DNA of 64,000 bases, taken from assembly GCA_051984675.1 (NCBI GenBank), contig JBPYFK010000156.1, positions 7,782-71,781 on the forward strand, given 5' to 3'. This DNA is from JBPYFK01 sp051984675 (GTDB lineage: Bacteria > Actinomycetota > Actinomycetes > Mycobacteriales > Pseudonocardiaceae). Position numbers and translations under genes: made by a program. Each line of letters begins with the position of its first letter. Positions within the stretch are counted from its first letter, which is position 1. This document shows positions 17,097 to 25,440 of the stretch, one piece after another. The notes under the pieces were generated by a model. That model saw nothing but the letters and a program-made list of their open reading frames with translations. It was not told the DNA's origin and ran no database searches.

Positions 17097-18749
17097 ATGC
17101 GGCTCTCGGCTTCCGCCCACGTCGACACGTTCTGCCGGGACAACCTTCCGCCGCGCGACCAATGGCCGAGGTTCCACTTCGAGCTGCCCGAACTCCAGTA
17201 CCCGGATCGGCTCAACTGCGCCGAAACCCTGCTGGACGAGGCAGTGGCGAGGTGGGGAGGCGAGCGGACCTGTCTGGTGACGCCCACCGCGAAGTGGACC
17301 TACGATGACGTGCGGAATCACGCGAACCAGGTGGCGAGTGTCCTGATTGAGGACGCGGAACTCAAGCCGGGCAACCGGGTGCTGTTGCGTGGACCGAACA
17401 ACCCGTGGCTGCTCGCGGCGTGGTTCGGGGTGCTCAAGGCTGGTTGTGTCGCCGTGACAACCATGCCGCTGCTGCGCTCCCGGGAGATCAGCACCCTCTA
17501 CGACCTGACGCGTCCGTCGCTGACGATCTGCGATCACCGCTTCATCGACGAGGTGAACGCGGCGTCACCCGACGTGCCCGTCATGACTTACGGCGCACAG
17601 CGCGAAACCGATCTCGTCCGCCGTTGTGCGGGCCGAACGAGCAACTTCTCCGCAGTGGCCACCGCAGCCGACGACGTAGCCCTGCTGGCGCCGACCTCGG
17701 GGACGACGGGCAAACCCAAAATCACCATGCACTTCCATCGCGACGTGCTGGCCAGCGCCGACACCTTCGCGAGGTACGTCCTCAAACCGCGAGAAGAGGA
17801 CGTGTTCACCGGAACCCCGCCGATCGGCTTCACGTACGGTCTTGGTGGACTTGTGGTTTTCCCACTGCGCTTCGGCGCCGCTGTGCTGATGCTGGAAAGC
17901 CACACTCCGAAACAGCTGGTATCAGCCATCGCCGAGCATGCGGTGACGGTCCTGTTCGCTGCTCCCACTGTCTACAAGGCGACGCTGGGGACCGGAAACG
18001 CCCGTGCGCTGGCGAGTCTGCGCCGGTGCGTGTCAGCGGGAGAGCACCTGCCCAAGGAGGTGTGGGAGGACTTCTCTCGCGAAACCGGAGTGAAGATCAT
18101 CGACGGTATCGGCGGAACGGAGATGCTGCACATCTTCATCGCCGCCGCCGACGAGAACATCCGGCCCGGCGCCACGGGAAAGGCCGTTCCCAGGTTTGAC
18201 GCCGCGATCCTGGACGACGCCGGCGTGCCGGTCGCCGATGGCGAAGCCGGTCGCCTGGCCGTACGCGGACCAACCGGCTGCCGATACCTCCGCGATTCCC
18301 GCCAGTCCGTCTACGTGCAGGACGGTTGGAACATCACCGGCGACACCTATCGCAGGGACGTTGACGGGTACTTCTGGTACCAGGCCCGCAGCGACGACAT
18401 GATCGTGTCCGCCGGCTACAACATCGCGGGACCGGAGGTGGAGGAAGTCCTGCTCAGCCATCCCGATGTCGTTGAGGCCGCGGTGGTGGCAGCCCCTGAC
18501 GAGAAGCGCGGCACGATCGTGCAGGCGTACATTGTGTTGCGGCCGGACGTCACGGGCGACAACGGCACCGTGGCCGAGCTGCAAGCCTTCGTCAAGCGGC
18601 ACCTCGCGCCGTACAAGTACCCGAGGGCGATCGAGTTCGCCGCGGAGCTACCCAGAACCGCTACCGGAAAGCTACAGCGCAATGTGTTGCGGGAGCGCGC
18701 CGCGAGTGCTGTCCCAAACCGCACTGACGGTTCCGTCCACGCTCGGTGA
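17097..18749 (+). CDS. 2-aminobenzoate-CoA ligase (benzoate-CoA-ligase family)
   Basis: ATG 17097 follows GGAGGAGGG (17080-17088) and gives 550 aa; an in-frame ATG at 17043 has no binding site. It is an ANL-superfamily adenylating enzyme: TSGTTGKPKITMHFHRD is the P-loop and matches the TMHFHRD form of aryl-CoA ligases; GIGGTEMLHIFIAA is the A5 region, YQARSDDMIVSAGYNIAGPE the hinge, and LPRTATGKLQR holds the C-terminal lysine. It activates anthranilate (2-aminobenzoate) with ATP and CoA for the flavin monooxygenase/reductase. Benzoate or a related acid remains possible as substrate. Confidence 0.85.
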   Translation: MRLSASAHVDTFCRDNLPPRDQWPRFHFELPELQYPDRLNCAETLLDEAVARWGGERTCLVTPTAKWTYDDVRNHANQVASVLIEDAELKPGNRVLLRGPNNPWLLAAWFGVLKAGCVAVTTMPLLRSREISTLYDLTRPSLTICDHRFIDEVNAASPDVPVMTYGAQRETDLVRRCAGRTSNFSAVATAADDVALLAPTSGTTGKPKITMHFHRDVLASADTFARYVLKPREEDVFTGTPPIGFTYGLGGLVVFPLRFGAAVLMLESHTPKQLVSAIAEHAVTVLFAAPTVYKATLGTGNARALASLRRCVSAGEHLPKEVWEDFSRETGVKIIDGIGGTEMLHIFIAAADENIRPGATGKAVPRFDAAILDDAGVPVADGEAGRLAVRGPTGCRYLRDSRQSVYVQDGWNITGDTYRRDVDGYFWYQARSDDMIVSAGYNIAGPEVEEVLLSHPDVVEAAVVAAPDEKRGTIVQAYIVLRPDVTGDNGTVAELQAFVKRHLAPYKYPRAIEFAAELPRTATGKLQRNVLRERAASAVPNRTDGSVHAR

Positions 18750-19032
18750 GAGCTTCCCGCCAGGTTGGTTCGCGGGTCAACGTGTGCTGCTCAGTGCGGT
18801 GAGGCGCCATGCCGCGCAGGATGTCAGACCGCGATTGTCCACAGTAGAGCACTACAGCTGCTCTACCTTGGCGGTGCTCCAACGGCGCCCGTCCGAAGAG
18901 CGAACAGCTCACCGAATGTTCGGTTCTTGACCGCGCCAGATGGCGGGTTTTTCGCACTGAATGAGGTGTGTGGTTCGCCGTGACCGTGGCACTATCGGGG
19001 GCTCATCACGCGCATTGCCCGGCGGAGGAGTG
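18750..19032. other. Intergenic region with a perfect hairpin
   Basis: No gene seen in 283 bp. GTAGAGCA (18844-18851) and TGCTCTAC (18859-18866) form a perfect 8-bp stem with a 7-nt loop, about 95 bp past the CoA-ligase stop. It may end that transcript, though no T tract follows. The remainder should hold the promoter of the diguanylate cyclase. Confidence 0.4.
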
Positions 19033-20637
19033 ATGGAGCCCCTGGACACGTCCCCAGAAGCGCCTGCGGGTCAGGACTCCGCGGACGAGGATGCCGACGA
19101 CTACGACACGGCGTTCGCCGAGATCCGGCGGTTGGTGCACGTCGGGGACAACGTGGGAGCGGTTGAGCTCGCGGCCGCGATCGCGGAAACAGCGAGTGAT
19201 CCGCGAATCGTGGTCAGGGCGCTGTGGCTCAAGGTGGGGCAGCTTTACAACCTTGGTCGTACTCATGAGTGCCCGTCGCTGCTTGACCGTGCCTTCGACG
19301 TCATGGGCGAGGTCGAGGATCACGCCGTCCGAGCGGGACTGCACGCGATGGCCGGCATTGTCGCGGCCAACGGCTCGTTCGAGCGCTGCGTGCGGCACCT
19401 GGTGCTGGCCTCGCGCGAGCTTGAGCAGGTCGAGCATCCTCGTTCGGAAGCCGTGGACGCGGGGCACGACCTCGCCGTGACCTACTCGTACGCCGGCTTC
19501 CATGACGAGGCGATGACGGTGGCGGAGCGGACGTATCTGCAAGGGCAGACGCTGGGACGGGCACCGGGAGATCACGCGCTTCCCGAGATCCCCGTTCGCC
19601 GGGCTGTCTCGCTCGACCATCGCGGCGACACGACAACCTGCGTCCGCATGCTGTGGGATGTCCTCGCAACCTGGTCGAAGCGTGCCGCGCCAACCGAGTT
19701 GTGGTGGGCCGAGCGGTATTACTACGGCTATGCGGCGGTCCGGTTGACGGCCTTGGGGCAGCACGCCCCGGTCGATCGGGCACTGTTCGCGCCCGAATCG
19801 GACGAGTGGGAGATACAGGACCTAAACCTGCTGACCGGGGCTTGCATCGCGATCGTGGAGGGCCGCCCGCGTGTCGCGCTGGACCGGTTGGCCGGCAGGA
19901 AGGTCAACCCCTACACACTCGGTGCGGGGGAAATCGCCCGGGTGCGGGCACTCGCGCATGCCGCCGACGGTGACCACCGAGCCGCGCGGGAGGCCGACCG
20001 GGAGGCGGCGCGCCTGGCCAGCCAGCCGCTCGACGACTTGTGCCATCGCCTGATTGACGGGACAAGAACGCAACTCGACCACGAAGCGCTACGCCGCACG
20101 GTCGAGCGGTTCGCTTCCGAAGCGCTCACGGACCCGTTGACCGGCTTGCCCAACCGCCGGCATTGTGACAAGCGGATCGCCAGCATCGTCCGGCAACGGA
20201 CCTCGGCCGCCGTCGGTCTCATCGATCTGGACAACTTCAAGGACATCAACACCGTGCACGGGCACCTCGGCGGCGACCTTGTCCTGCAACGCATCGCCGG
20301 TGTGCTCGCGCGCACGGTCCGTGCCGGGGACTTCGTCGCGCGCTACGGCGGTGATGAGTTCATCGTGGTGCTGCCCGACACGGACCTGCCCACGGCGCAC
20401 TGTATCGGCGCCCGGATCACGACGGCGATCGCTGCTGAACCCTGGCACGTTCTTGTCCGGGGCGCTCCGGTGTCGGCGACGATCGGGTGGTCCAGGTTGT
20501 CCGATACGGACAGCGTGACGGACGCTCTCGATCGCGCCGACCGGGCCATGCTCGCGCGGAAGTACCGGACCGCCGATTCCGCGCGGTCGCTACCCCGGCA
20601 GGTCCAGGAACCGCGCGGCGTGACCGCCGAGCAGTAG
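19033..20637 (+). CDS. Diguanylate cyclase with helical-repeat N-terminal region
   Basis: ATG 19033 after GGAGGAG gives 534 aa. Residues about 20-350 are an Ala/Leu-rich all-helical region resembling TPR-type repeats, with no membrane segment, so the enzyme is cytosolic. Residues about 365-520 are a GGDEF domain: DPLTGLPNRRHCDKRI, GLIDLDNFKDIN, HGHLGGDLVLQ and ARYGGDEF with all catalytic residues. RAGD five residues before GGDEF is the RxxD product-inhibition site. It should make cyclic di-GMP from GTP under control of whatever binds the N-terminal repeats. Not evidently linked to neighbouring pathways. Confidence 0.85.
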   Translation: MEPLDTSPEAPAGQDSADEDADDYDTAFAEIRRLVHVGDNVGAVELAAAIAETASDPRIVVRALWLKVGQLYNLGRTHECPSLLDRAFDVMGEVEDHAVRAGLHAMAGIVAANGSFERCVRHLVLASRELEQVEHPRSEAVDAGHDLAVTYSYAGFHDEAMTVAERTYLQGQTLGRAPGDHALPEIPVRRAVSLDHRGDTTTCVRMLWDVLATWSKRAAPTELWWAERYYYGYAAVRLTALGQHAPVDRALFAPESDEWEIQDLNLLTGACIAIVEGRPRVALDRLAGRKVNPYTLGAGEIARVRALAHAADGDHRAAREADREAARLASQPLDDLCHRLIDGTRTQLDHEALRRTVERFASEALTDPLTGLPNRRHCDKRIASIVRQRTSAAVGLIDLDNFKDINTVHGHLGGDLVLQRIAGVLARTVRAGDFVARYGGDEFIVVLPDTDLPTAHCIGARITTAIAAEPWHVLVRGAPVSATIGWSRLSDTDSVTDALDRADRAMLARKYRTADSARSLPRQVQEPRGVTAEQ

Positions 20638-20666
20638 GTACTGCCGTGGCCGCGCGGAGCCCGAGC

Positions 20667-20680
20667 TAGAACGTGTTAAC
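20667..20680. promoter_or_regulatory. KstR-like box 1
   Basis: TAGAACGTGTTAAC agrees with the KstR consensus TnnAACnnGTTnnA except for the last base. It belongs to a direct repeat GAGCTAGAACGTGTT shared with box 2, 88 bp downstream. Confidence 0.55.
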
Positions 20681-20754
20681 GCACGAAGTTGCCGGAGCGT
20701 GTCTTTTTCTATCTGGTGTTCCTGCTGACGTTCGGGTTACGGTGATATCTGAGC

Positions 20755-20768
20755 TAGAACGTGTTTCA
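20755..20768. promoter_or_regulatory. KstR-like box 2 at the GMC oxidoreductase promoter
   Basis: TAGAACGTGTTTCA fully fits the consensus TnnAACnnGTTnnA of KstR, the TetR-type repressor of sterol catabolism in mycobacteria and rhodococci. It lies 35 bp before the GMC gene start, a typical repressor position. Confidence 0.6.
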
Positions 20769-20802
20769 CCATGTGCTCGGATCAGGGAGGGTGGCGGTCG
20801 CC

Positions 20803-22410
20803 GTGGCCGATGAGGCGGACTACATCGTCGTCGGGGCTGGGAGCGCTGGATGCATCGTGGCCAGCCGGCTGGCCGAGACGGGCGCACGCGTGGTCCTCCT
20901 GGAGGCCGGGCCGAGGGACCGGTCGCGGTTCGTGCGCATCCCGGGCATGATCTCGATCATGCACTCGGTACCCCAGATCAAGAAGCGGTTCGACTGGGGC
21001 TACTACACCGTCCCTCAGGAACACGCGCTCGGGCGACGCATCCCCACCACGCGCGGCAAGGTGCTCGGCGGTTCGAGTTCGGTCAACGGGATGCTGTTCG
21101 TGCGTGGTCATCGAGGCAACTACGACAGCTGGGCGGCCGAGGGCTGCACCGGGTGGAGCTACGACGACGTGCTGCCCAGCTTCAAGCGCATGGAGGACTG
21201 GGAGGGCGGCGCCAGCGAGTTCCGGGGCACAGGCGGCCCGGTCGCGGTGCGCGGTCAGAAGGGTCTGGCACCGCCCTCCCAGGCGTTGAACGAGGCGATC
21301 AGCGAGACACTCGCGATCCCGCACAACGAGGACTACAACGGCGCCTCGCAGGAGGGCGTCGGACCCGTGCAGATGAGCGCCACCGGTGGTGTTCGGTTCA
21401 GCTCCTCCAGGGCCTACCTGGCGAACCGTCCCGAGGCGGCTCAACCGACGGTCGAAGTCGGGGCGACCGTCTCCCGGGTCGTGTTCGAGGGCGCACGCGC
21501 GGTGGGGGTTGAGGTCCTCGACAAGTCCGGGCCGAGGGTGATCCGGGCGGCCCGCGAGGTCGTGCTGTCGGCCGGTGTCTTCGGCTCCCCGCAGTTGCTG
21601 CAGCTGTCCGGGGTGGGGCCTGCCGATCACCTGCGTGAGCAGGGAATCGATGTGCGCGCGGACTTACCGGTCGGCAAGAACCTGCACGACCACCTCTTCG
21701 TCCCGATGACGTTTCTCGCGCCGGAGGCCGTCCATCGCGGCACCGGGCCGCACTTCCTCGGGGGAATGATCGCGGAAACGGTCAAGGGCGACACCTGGTT
21801 CGGCCGGACCGTGTTCGACAGCATGGCATTCGCCCGCACGGACGGCTCGAACGACCTGCCGAACCTGCAGATCCACACTCTGCCGTGGGCGTATCCCTCG
21901 CCGAACCAGGACAAACCGGTGCGGCACGTGGTCGACAAGCGCCCGGCGCTGACGGTGATGCCCACGCTGATCTACCCGAAGAGCCGGGGCGAGGTGCGGC
22001 TGGCGTCGACCGACCCGACCGTGGCGCCGGTCATCGACCCGGCCTACCTCTCCGACCCGGACGATGCGCGTTTCCTGCTCGACGGTATGAAGCTGATCCG
22101 CGAGGTCATGGAGAACAAGCACATGGCGGACTTCGTCACCGGAGAGCTGCACCCGGGGCCGGACTGCTCCGACGACGCGGACCTGGAACGCGAACTGCCC
22201 AACCGCATCCACAGCGTCTACCACCCGGTGGGGACGTGCCGGATGGGCATCGATGAACGCGCGGTGGTGGACCCGGAACTGCGCGTGCGCGGTGTCGAAG
22301 GGCTACGGGTCGCGGACGCGTCGATCATGCCGACGATTACCGGCGGCAACACCAACGCGCCCGCGATGATGATCGGTGAGCGTTGCGCGGAGCTGATGAG
22401 TCAACCGTGA
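20803..22410 (+). CDS. GMC-family flavin oxidoreductase
   Basis: GTG 20803, 12 nt behind GGGAGG, is preferred to GTG 20791, which touches the binding site; 535 aa. The N-terminus has the FAD motif GAGSAGCIVASRL and LLEAGP. PROSITE-type GMC signatures follow (GKVLGGSSSVNGMLFVRG; GVFGSPQLLQLSGVGP), and VYHPVGTCRMG with the catalytic histidine and GGNTNAPAMMIGERCA end the protein. The family oxidises alcohols such as choline, long-chain alcohols or sterols. Two KstR-like boxes upstream suggest steroid or lipid alcohol metabolism (inference). The stop directly abuts the stop of the convergent mce operon. Confidence 0.85.
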   Translation: MADEADYIVVGAGSAGCIVASRLAETGARVVLLEAGPRDRSRFVRIPGMISIMHSVPQIKKRFDWGYYTVPQEHALGRRIPTTRGKVLGGSSSVNGMLFVRGHRGNYDSWAAEGCTGWSYDDVLPSFKRMEDWEGGASEFRGTGGPVAVRGQKGLAPPSQALNEAISETLAIPHNEDYNGASQEGVGPVQMSATGGVRFSSSRAYLANRPEAAQPTVEVGATVSRVVFEGARAVGVEVLDKSGPRVIRAAREVVLSAGVFGSPQLLQLSGVGPADHLREQGIDVRADLPVGKNLHDHLFVPMTFLAPEAVHRGTGPHFLGGMIAETVKGDTWFGRTVFDSMAFARTDGSNDLPNLQIHTLPWAYPSPNQDKPVRHVVDKRPALTVMPTLIYPKSRGEVRLASTDPTVAPVIDPAYLSDPDDARFLLDGMKLIREVMENKHMADFVTGELHPGPDCSDDADLERELPNRIHSVYHPVGTCRMGIDERAVVDPELRVRGVEGLRVADASIMPTITGGNTNAPAMMIGERCAELMSQP

Positions 22411-23103
22411 TCAAAGAAGCTTGATGTCGTCGATGAGCCAGCGGCCATTGTCGTGCACGAGCGTCATCTGCATTCGGTTGCGGTCGATGCGCGGCTGAGG
22501 GTTGCTGGTGTTGGTGATCTTCTGGTCGACGAAGAGCGCGACTACGGCGTGATTCGCGTCCGCATCGACGATTCCGGCGGAGAGCACTGATCCGTCCGAC
22601 ACCGCCTGGTTCTGCTTGATCAGTTCCGTCAGGCTCGCGCTGACCTGCTTGTACTGCTGGGCGAACTGGCCATGGGAGTTGGCGGTGACGGCGGCGAAGT
22701 TTCCGTTGAGATTGTTGTAGTTGTAGGTGGAAAGGTCCTTCGCGTAACCGCGGGCCGCGCTCAATGCCTCCGTGCGGGCGGAGTCCAACGCTTCCTGCTC
22801 CCGAAGTTGCACGACGAGGTAGCCGAGAGCCACGAGAACCCCCACCGCCAGGACCAGCGGGACAACCGTCTTCGGGCGTGCATTGGCACGTAATCGCGCA
22901 AGGAAGACCGAGAAACGAGTATTCGATCCTGGTTGGTCGGTGATTTCCTCGTCCATAGTGGACGAGGAATTGTCCTTGTCCGCGAAGGCCTCCGCGACCC
23001 CACTGGACGTGTGGGAGCCAGGATGAGCGAGCCCGGCGACCTTCGGCGGCCGGTTACCGGCTTTCCTGGCGCTGGCCGCGGGAACCATGCGACGGGTGCG
23101 CAT
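22411..23103 (-). CDS. Mce-associated membrane protein
   Basis: ATG 23103, behind GAGAGGAG, gives 230 aa; an upstream extension overlaps mceF and is not needed. A charged N-terminal part of about 75 residues is followed by one membrane helix (TVVPLVLAVGVLVALGYLVV) and an outer domain (TEALSAARGYAKDLSTYNY, ending NGRWLIDDIKLL) typical of Mce-associated (Mas/VirB8-like fold) proteins. These stabilise Mce complexes in mycobacteria. Last gene of the operon, 13 bp after mceF. Confidence 0.8.
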   Translation of the reverse strand: MRTRRMVPAASARKAGNRPPKVAGLAHPGSHTSSGVAEAFADKDNSSSTMDEEITDQPGSNTRFSVFLARLRANARPKTVVPLVLAVGVLVALGYLVVQLREQEALDSARTEALSAARGYAKDLSTYNYNNLNGNFAAVTANSHGQFAQQYKQVSASLTELIKQNQAVSDGSVLSAGIVDADANHAVVALFVDQKITNTSNPQPRIDRNRMQMTLVHDNGRWLIDDIKLL

Positions 23104-23116
23104 CAACGAACTCCTC

Positions 23117-24325
23117 TCAACGAACTCCCTGGAGCGGGATCGAATACCAGGAACGGGGACCGAGCGCGGAACTCTGCCCGCCGGACGAACCCAGCTGGAA
23201 GCCGGCGGCCGTGTCGCCGGTGGCTGGATCGTAGGTGCTCGCCGTGGGAGTCGGGGCGTTCGCGGCGCCGCGCTGGTCGAGATTCGGCTGGTCACCAGGG
23301 CAGTGCCAGTCGAGTCCGGGCTGCCTGGGGTCGGTGGCCGTGGGCGGGCGGCGCTCGGTGGGGGTGAAACAGACCGGACCCTGGGTGGCGACCAGGTAGA
23401 AGTCCGCGGTGTCGCCGTGCACGATGTTGCCCAGCCTGGTCAGCGCGTTGGGCACGGTGGCGATGCCGTACTCCATCGCCGGGACCCGGATACTGACGAT
23501 CTGGCTGGTCGTCACCAGATTGCCCAGCAGCGCCGTGACCGCCGGTTCGTTGGAGGCCATCAGCTGGCTGATTCTCTCTGTGGTCGCGGGCGCGGTGTCG
23601 AGAAGGCTACGAAGTTGGGGCTCCTGACCCCGCAAGCCTCCGGTCAGAGACCGCATATTCGCCGCCAGCACACGCAGCCGGTCACCCTCGGCACCGTTCG
23701 GGCCAGCCAGCGTCCTCGTGCCGTCGAGCAGGCGTTGGATCTGCGGTTGGCGCTCCTGGAAAGCCCGCATCAGGGTGGCAGTGTTGTCCAGAATGCGGGT
23801 GAGGTCTGGTCCCGTGGCATTCAAACCGGTGGCCATCGCGGCGCTCAGCGTCGCGATGTCCTGCGGGTTGAGGCTGTCGGTGAGCTCCGTGGCGTGCATC
23901 AGCAGCGCTTCCAGCGGCAGCGGAGTCGCGGTCTGCGACGCCGCGATGACACTGCCGTCCCGGAGGTAGGGACCCGAGTCGGTGCCCGGCCGGAGGTCGA
24001 GATGTTGCAGCGCCAGCGGAGTGTCCATGCTGACCACCGCTCTCGTGCTCGCTGGAACCCGCACACCAGGGTCGAGGGTGAGGTGCACGGACACGCCGTG
24101 ACCGTCCGGGTCGATGCTGACGTCGGAGACCGTGCCGACCTTGACCCCGCGATAGGTCACCTGCGAATCCGGGCTGATCGCACCGCTGTCGGGCATCTCG
24201 ACCGCGACCCGGAACGGCGGGTGGAAGGTCTGGGGGCCGAGCACGTTCGTCGCCACGTAGTACGCACACCCGAGGCTGATGACGAGGAACAGCGCGAGTT
24301 GGATCAGCGCCAGCCGGTTTCTCAT
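23117..24325 (-). CDS. mceF: Mce family protein, MceF position
   Basis: This 402-aa protein has an N-terminal membrane anchor (LALIQLALFLVISLGCAYYV), an MlaD/Mce domain at residues about 37-115 (VTYRGVKVGTVSDVSIDPDG) and a long helical region. The C-terminus is Pro/Thr/Ala-rich and low in complexity. Mce proteins build a periplasm-spanning lipid channel. It overlaps mceE by 4 bp and is the sixth and last mce gene of the operon. Confidence 0.85.
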   Translation of the reverse strand: MRNRLALIQLALFLVISLGCAYYVATNVLGPQTFHPPFRVAVEMPDSGAISPDSQVTYRGVKVGTVSDVSIDPDGHGVSVHLTLDPGVRVPASTRAVVSMDTPLALQHLDLRPGTDSGPYLRDGSVIAASQTATPLPLEALLMHATELTDSLNPQDIATLSAAMATGLNATGPDLTRILDNTATLMRAFQERQPQIQRLLDGTRTLAGPNGAEGDRLRVLAANMRSLTGGLRGQEPQLRSLLDTAPATTERISQLMASNEPAVTALLGNLVTTSQIVSIRVPAMEYGIATVPNALTRLGNIVHGDTADFYLVATQGPVCFTPTERRPPTATDPRQPGLDWHCPGDQPNLDQRGAANAPTPTASTYDPATGDTAAGFQLGSSGGQSSALGPRSWYSIPLQGVR

Positions 24326-25440
24326 CGCGTGCCGCCCTCCAGAATTCCACCGGCACCGCCCTGGTTCGGCGGCGGCAGGAGTCCCTGCTGGGCCGGGTTC
24401 AACTGCGGGGTGGGGTTCAACTGCCGGGTGGGACTCAGCTGCCGGGCGGGGTTCAGGAGCTGGGCGAGACTGCCCGGAACGTCGAGGGTGCCGTTGAACA
24501 GGAGGTAGTCGCCCGGAGTGGCCTTCTGGAAGAGCTGGGAGAACCGCTGCAGTCCGGCCAGCGTCGAACCGAGGTTCCCGTCGAAGGTCCGCAGGTCCTT
24601 TAGCACGGGCCCCAGCTCGTGGATCTGCCTGGTCAGTGAGCCGTCAGTCTGGCTGACCAAGCCCTTGGCGGCGGTGCTCAACGACGCGGTGTTGGCCAGC
24701 AGCGTCGCGAACTGCTGTCGCTGGCTGAGCAGGTCGTCCAGCGCCGGGCGGATCTGGGTGAACGCGGCCTCCAGCGTCGGCCGGTTCTGCGCGAGCTGGC
24801 CGGACACCGCGTGCATCGAATCGATCGCCCTGGTGATGTCCGCGCGGTGCTGGTCCAGCGAGGTCAGCACTTGTCGCAGCTGGCTGAGCAGGTCGCGGAT
24901 CTTCTGCTCCCGCCCGTTCAGCGCGGTGTTGAGCTCGGTGACGATGGTCCGGGCCTGGTCGATGCCCGAGCCGTTGACCAGCGCGCCCACGGCGGCGAGC
25001 GTGTTCTCCATGTCCGGGCCGCGTGTCGTGTTCCGCACCGGGATCACCGATCCGTCGGTGAGCATCGCGTTGCCCTGCGGGCGTTCGGGTGGCTGGAGCA
25101 TGACGTACTCCTCGCCGAGCGGCGAGATGAGTTCCAGCCGCGCCTGGGTGTCGGCCGGGAGGTGGACGTTCGGGTCGATGGTGAGGTCCACGATCGCCTG
25201 AAAGTCGCGGGTCCGAATGGACGCCACCCGGCCGATCTCGGCCTGTCCCATGCGCACTTTCCCGCCGATGGGCAGCTGTCCTATGTCGTTGAACACGGCC
25301 GTGATGCGGGTGCCTGATCCGCCAAGACCATCCACGCCAGTGGCGAACGACGCGTTCTGCAGGCTGAACCCGCACGAGCTGGTCAGCAGCACTGTGGACA
25401 GAACCCACCCCGCGACCGCTGTCCTTCTGCCGGTTGTCAT
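24322..25440 (-). CDS. mceE: Mce family lipoprotein, MceE position
   Basis: ATG 25440 overlaps the mceD stop by 4 bp; 372 aa. The signal peptide ends in the lipobox LLTSSC with the lipidated cysteine at about residue 23, as in mycobacterial MceE/LprK/LprN. The MlaD domain (GGKVRMGQAEIGRVASIRTR) follows, then helices. The C-terminal tail carries a short repeat of the type PARQLSPTRQLNPTPQLNP, seen in DNA as repeated GGGTTCAAC/GGACTCAGC units around 24395-24455; its copy number may vary between strains. Confidence 0.85.
   Translation of the reverse strand: MTTGRRTAVAGWVLSTVLLTSSCGFSLQNASFATGVDGLGGSGTRITAVFNDIGQLPIGGKVRMGQAEIGRVASIRTRDFQAIVDLTIDPNVHLPADTQARLELISPLGEEYVMLQPPERPQGNAMLTDGSVIPVRNTTRGPDMENTLAAVGALVNGSGIDQARTIVTELNTALNGREQKIRDLLSQLRQVLTSLDQHRADITRAIDSMHAVSGQLAQNRPTLEAAFTQIRPALDDLLSQRQQFATLLANTASLSTAAKGLVSQTDGSLTRQIHELGPVLKDLRTFDGNLGSTLAGLQRFSQLFQKATPGDYLLFNGTLDVPGSLAQLLNPARQLSPTRQLNPTPQLNPAQQGLLPPPNQGGAGGILEGGTR

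Noticed and set aside
18844..18866. Perfect hairpin considered as part of a tRNA or a riboswitch
   Set aside because: No T-arm sequence, acceptor stem or known riboswitch core surrounds it; left as an isolated hairpin.
20667..20768. Boxes considered as the site of the TetR at 31.5 kb
   Set aside because: They lack the AACRAGTGTT/GTTACGTA arrangement found next to that regulator and fit the KstR consensus better.
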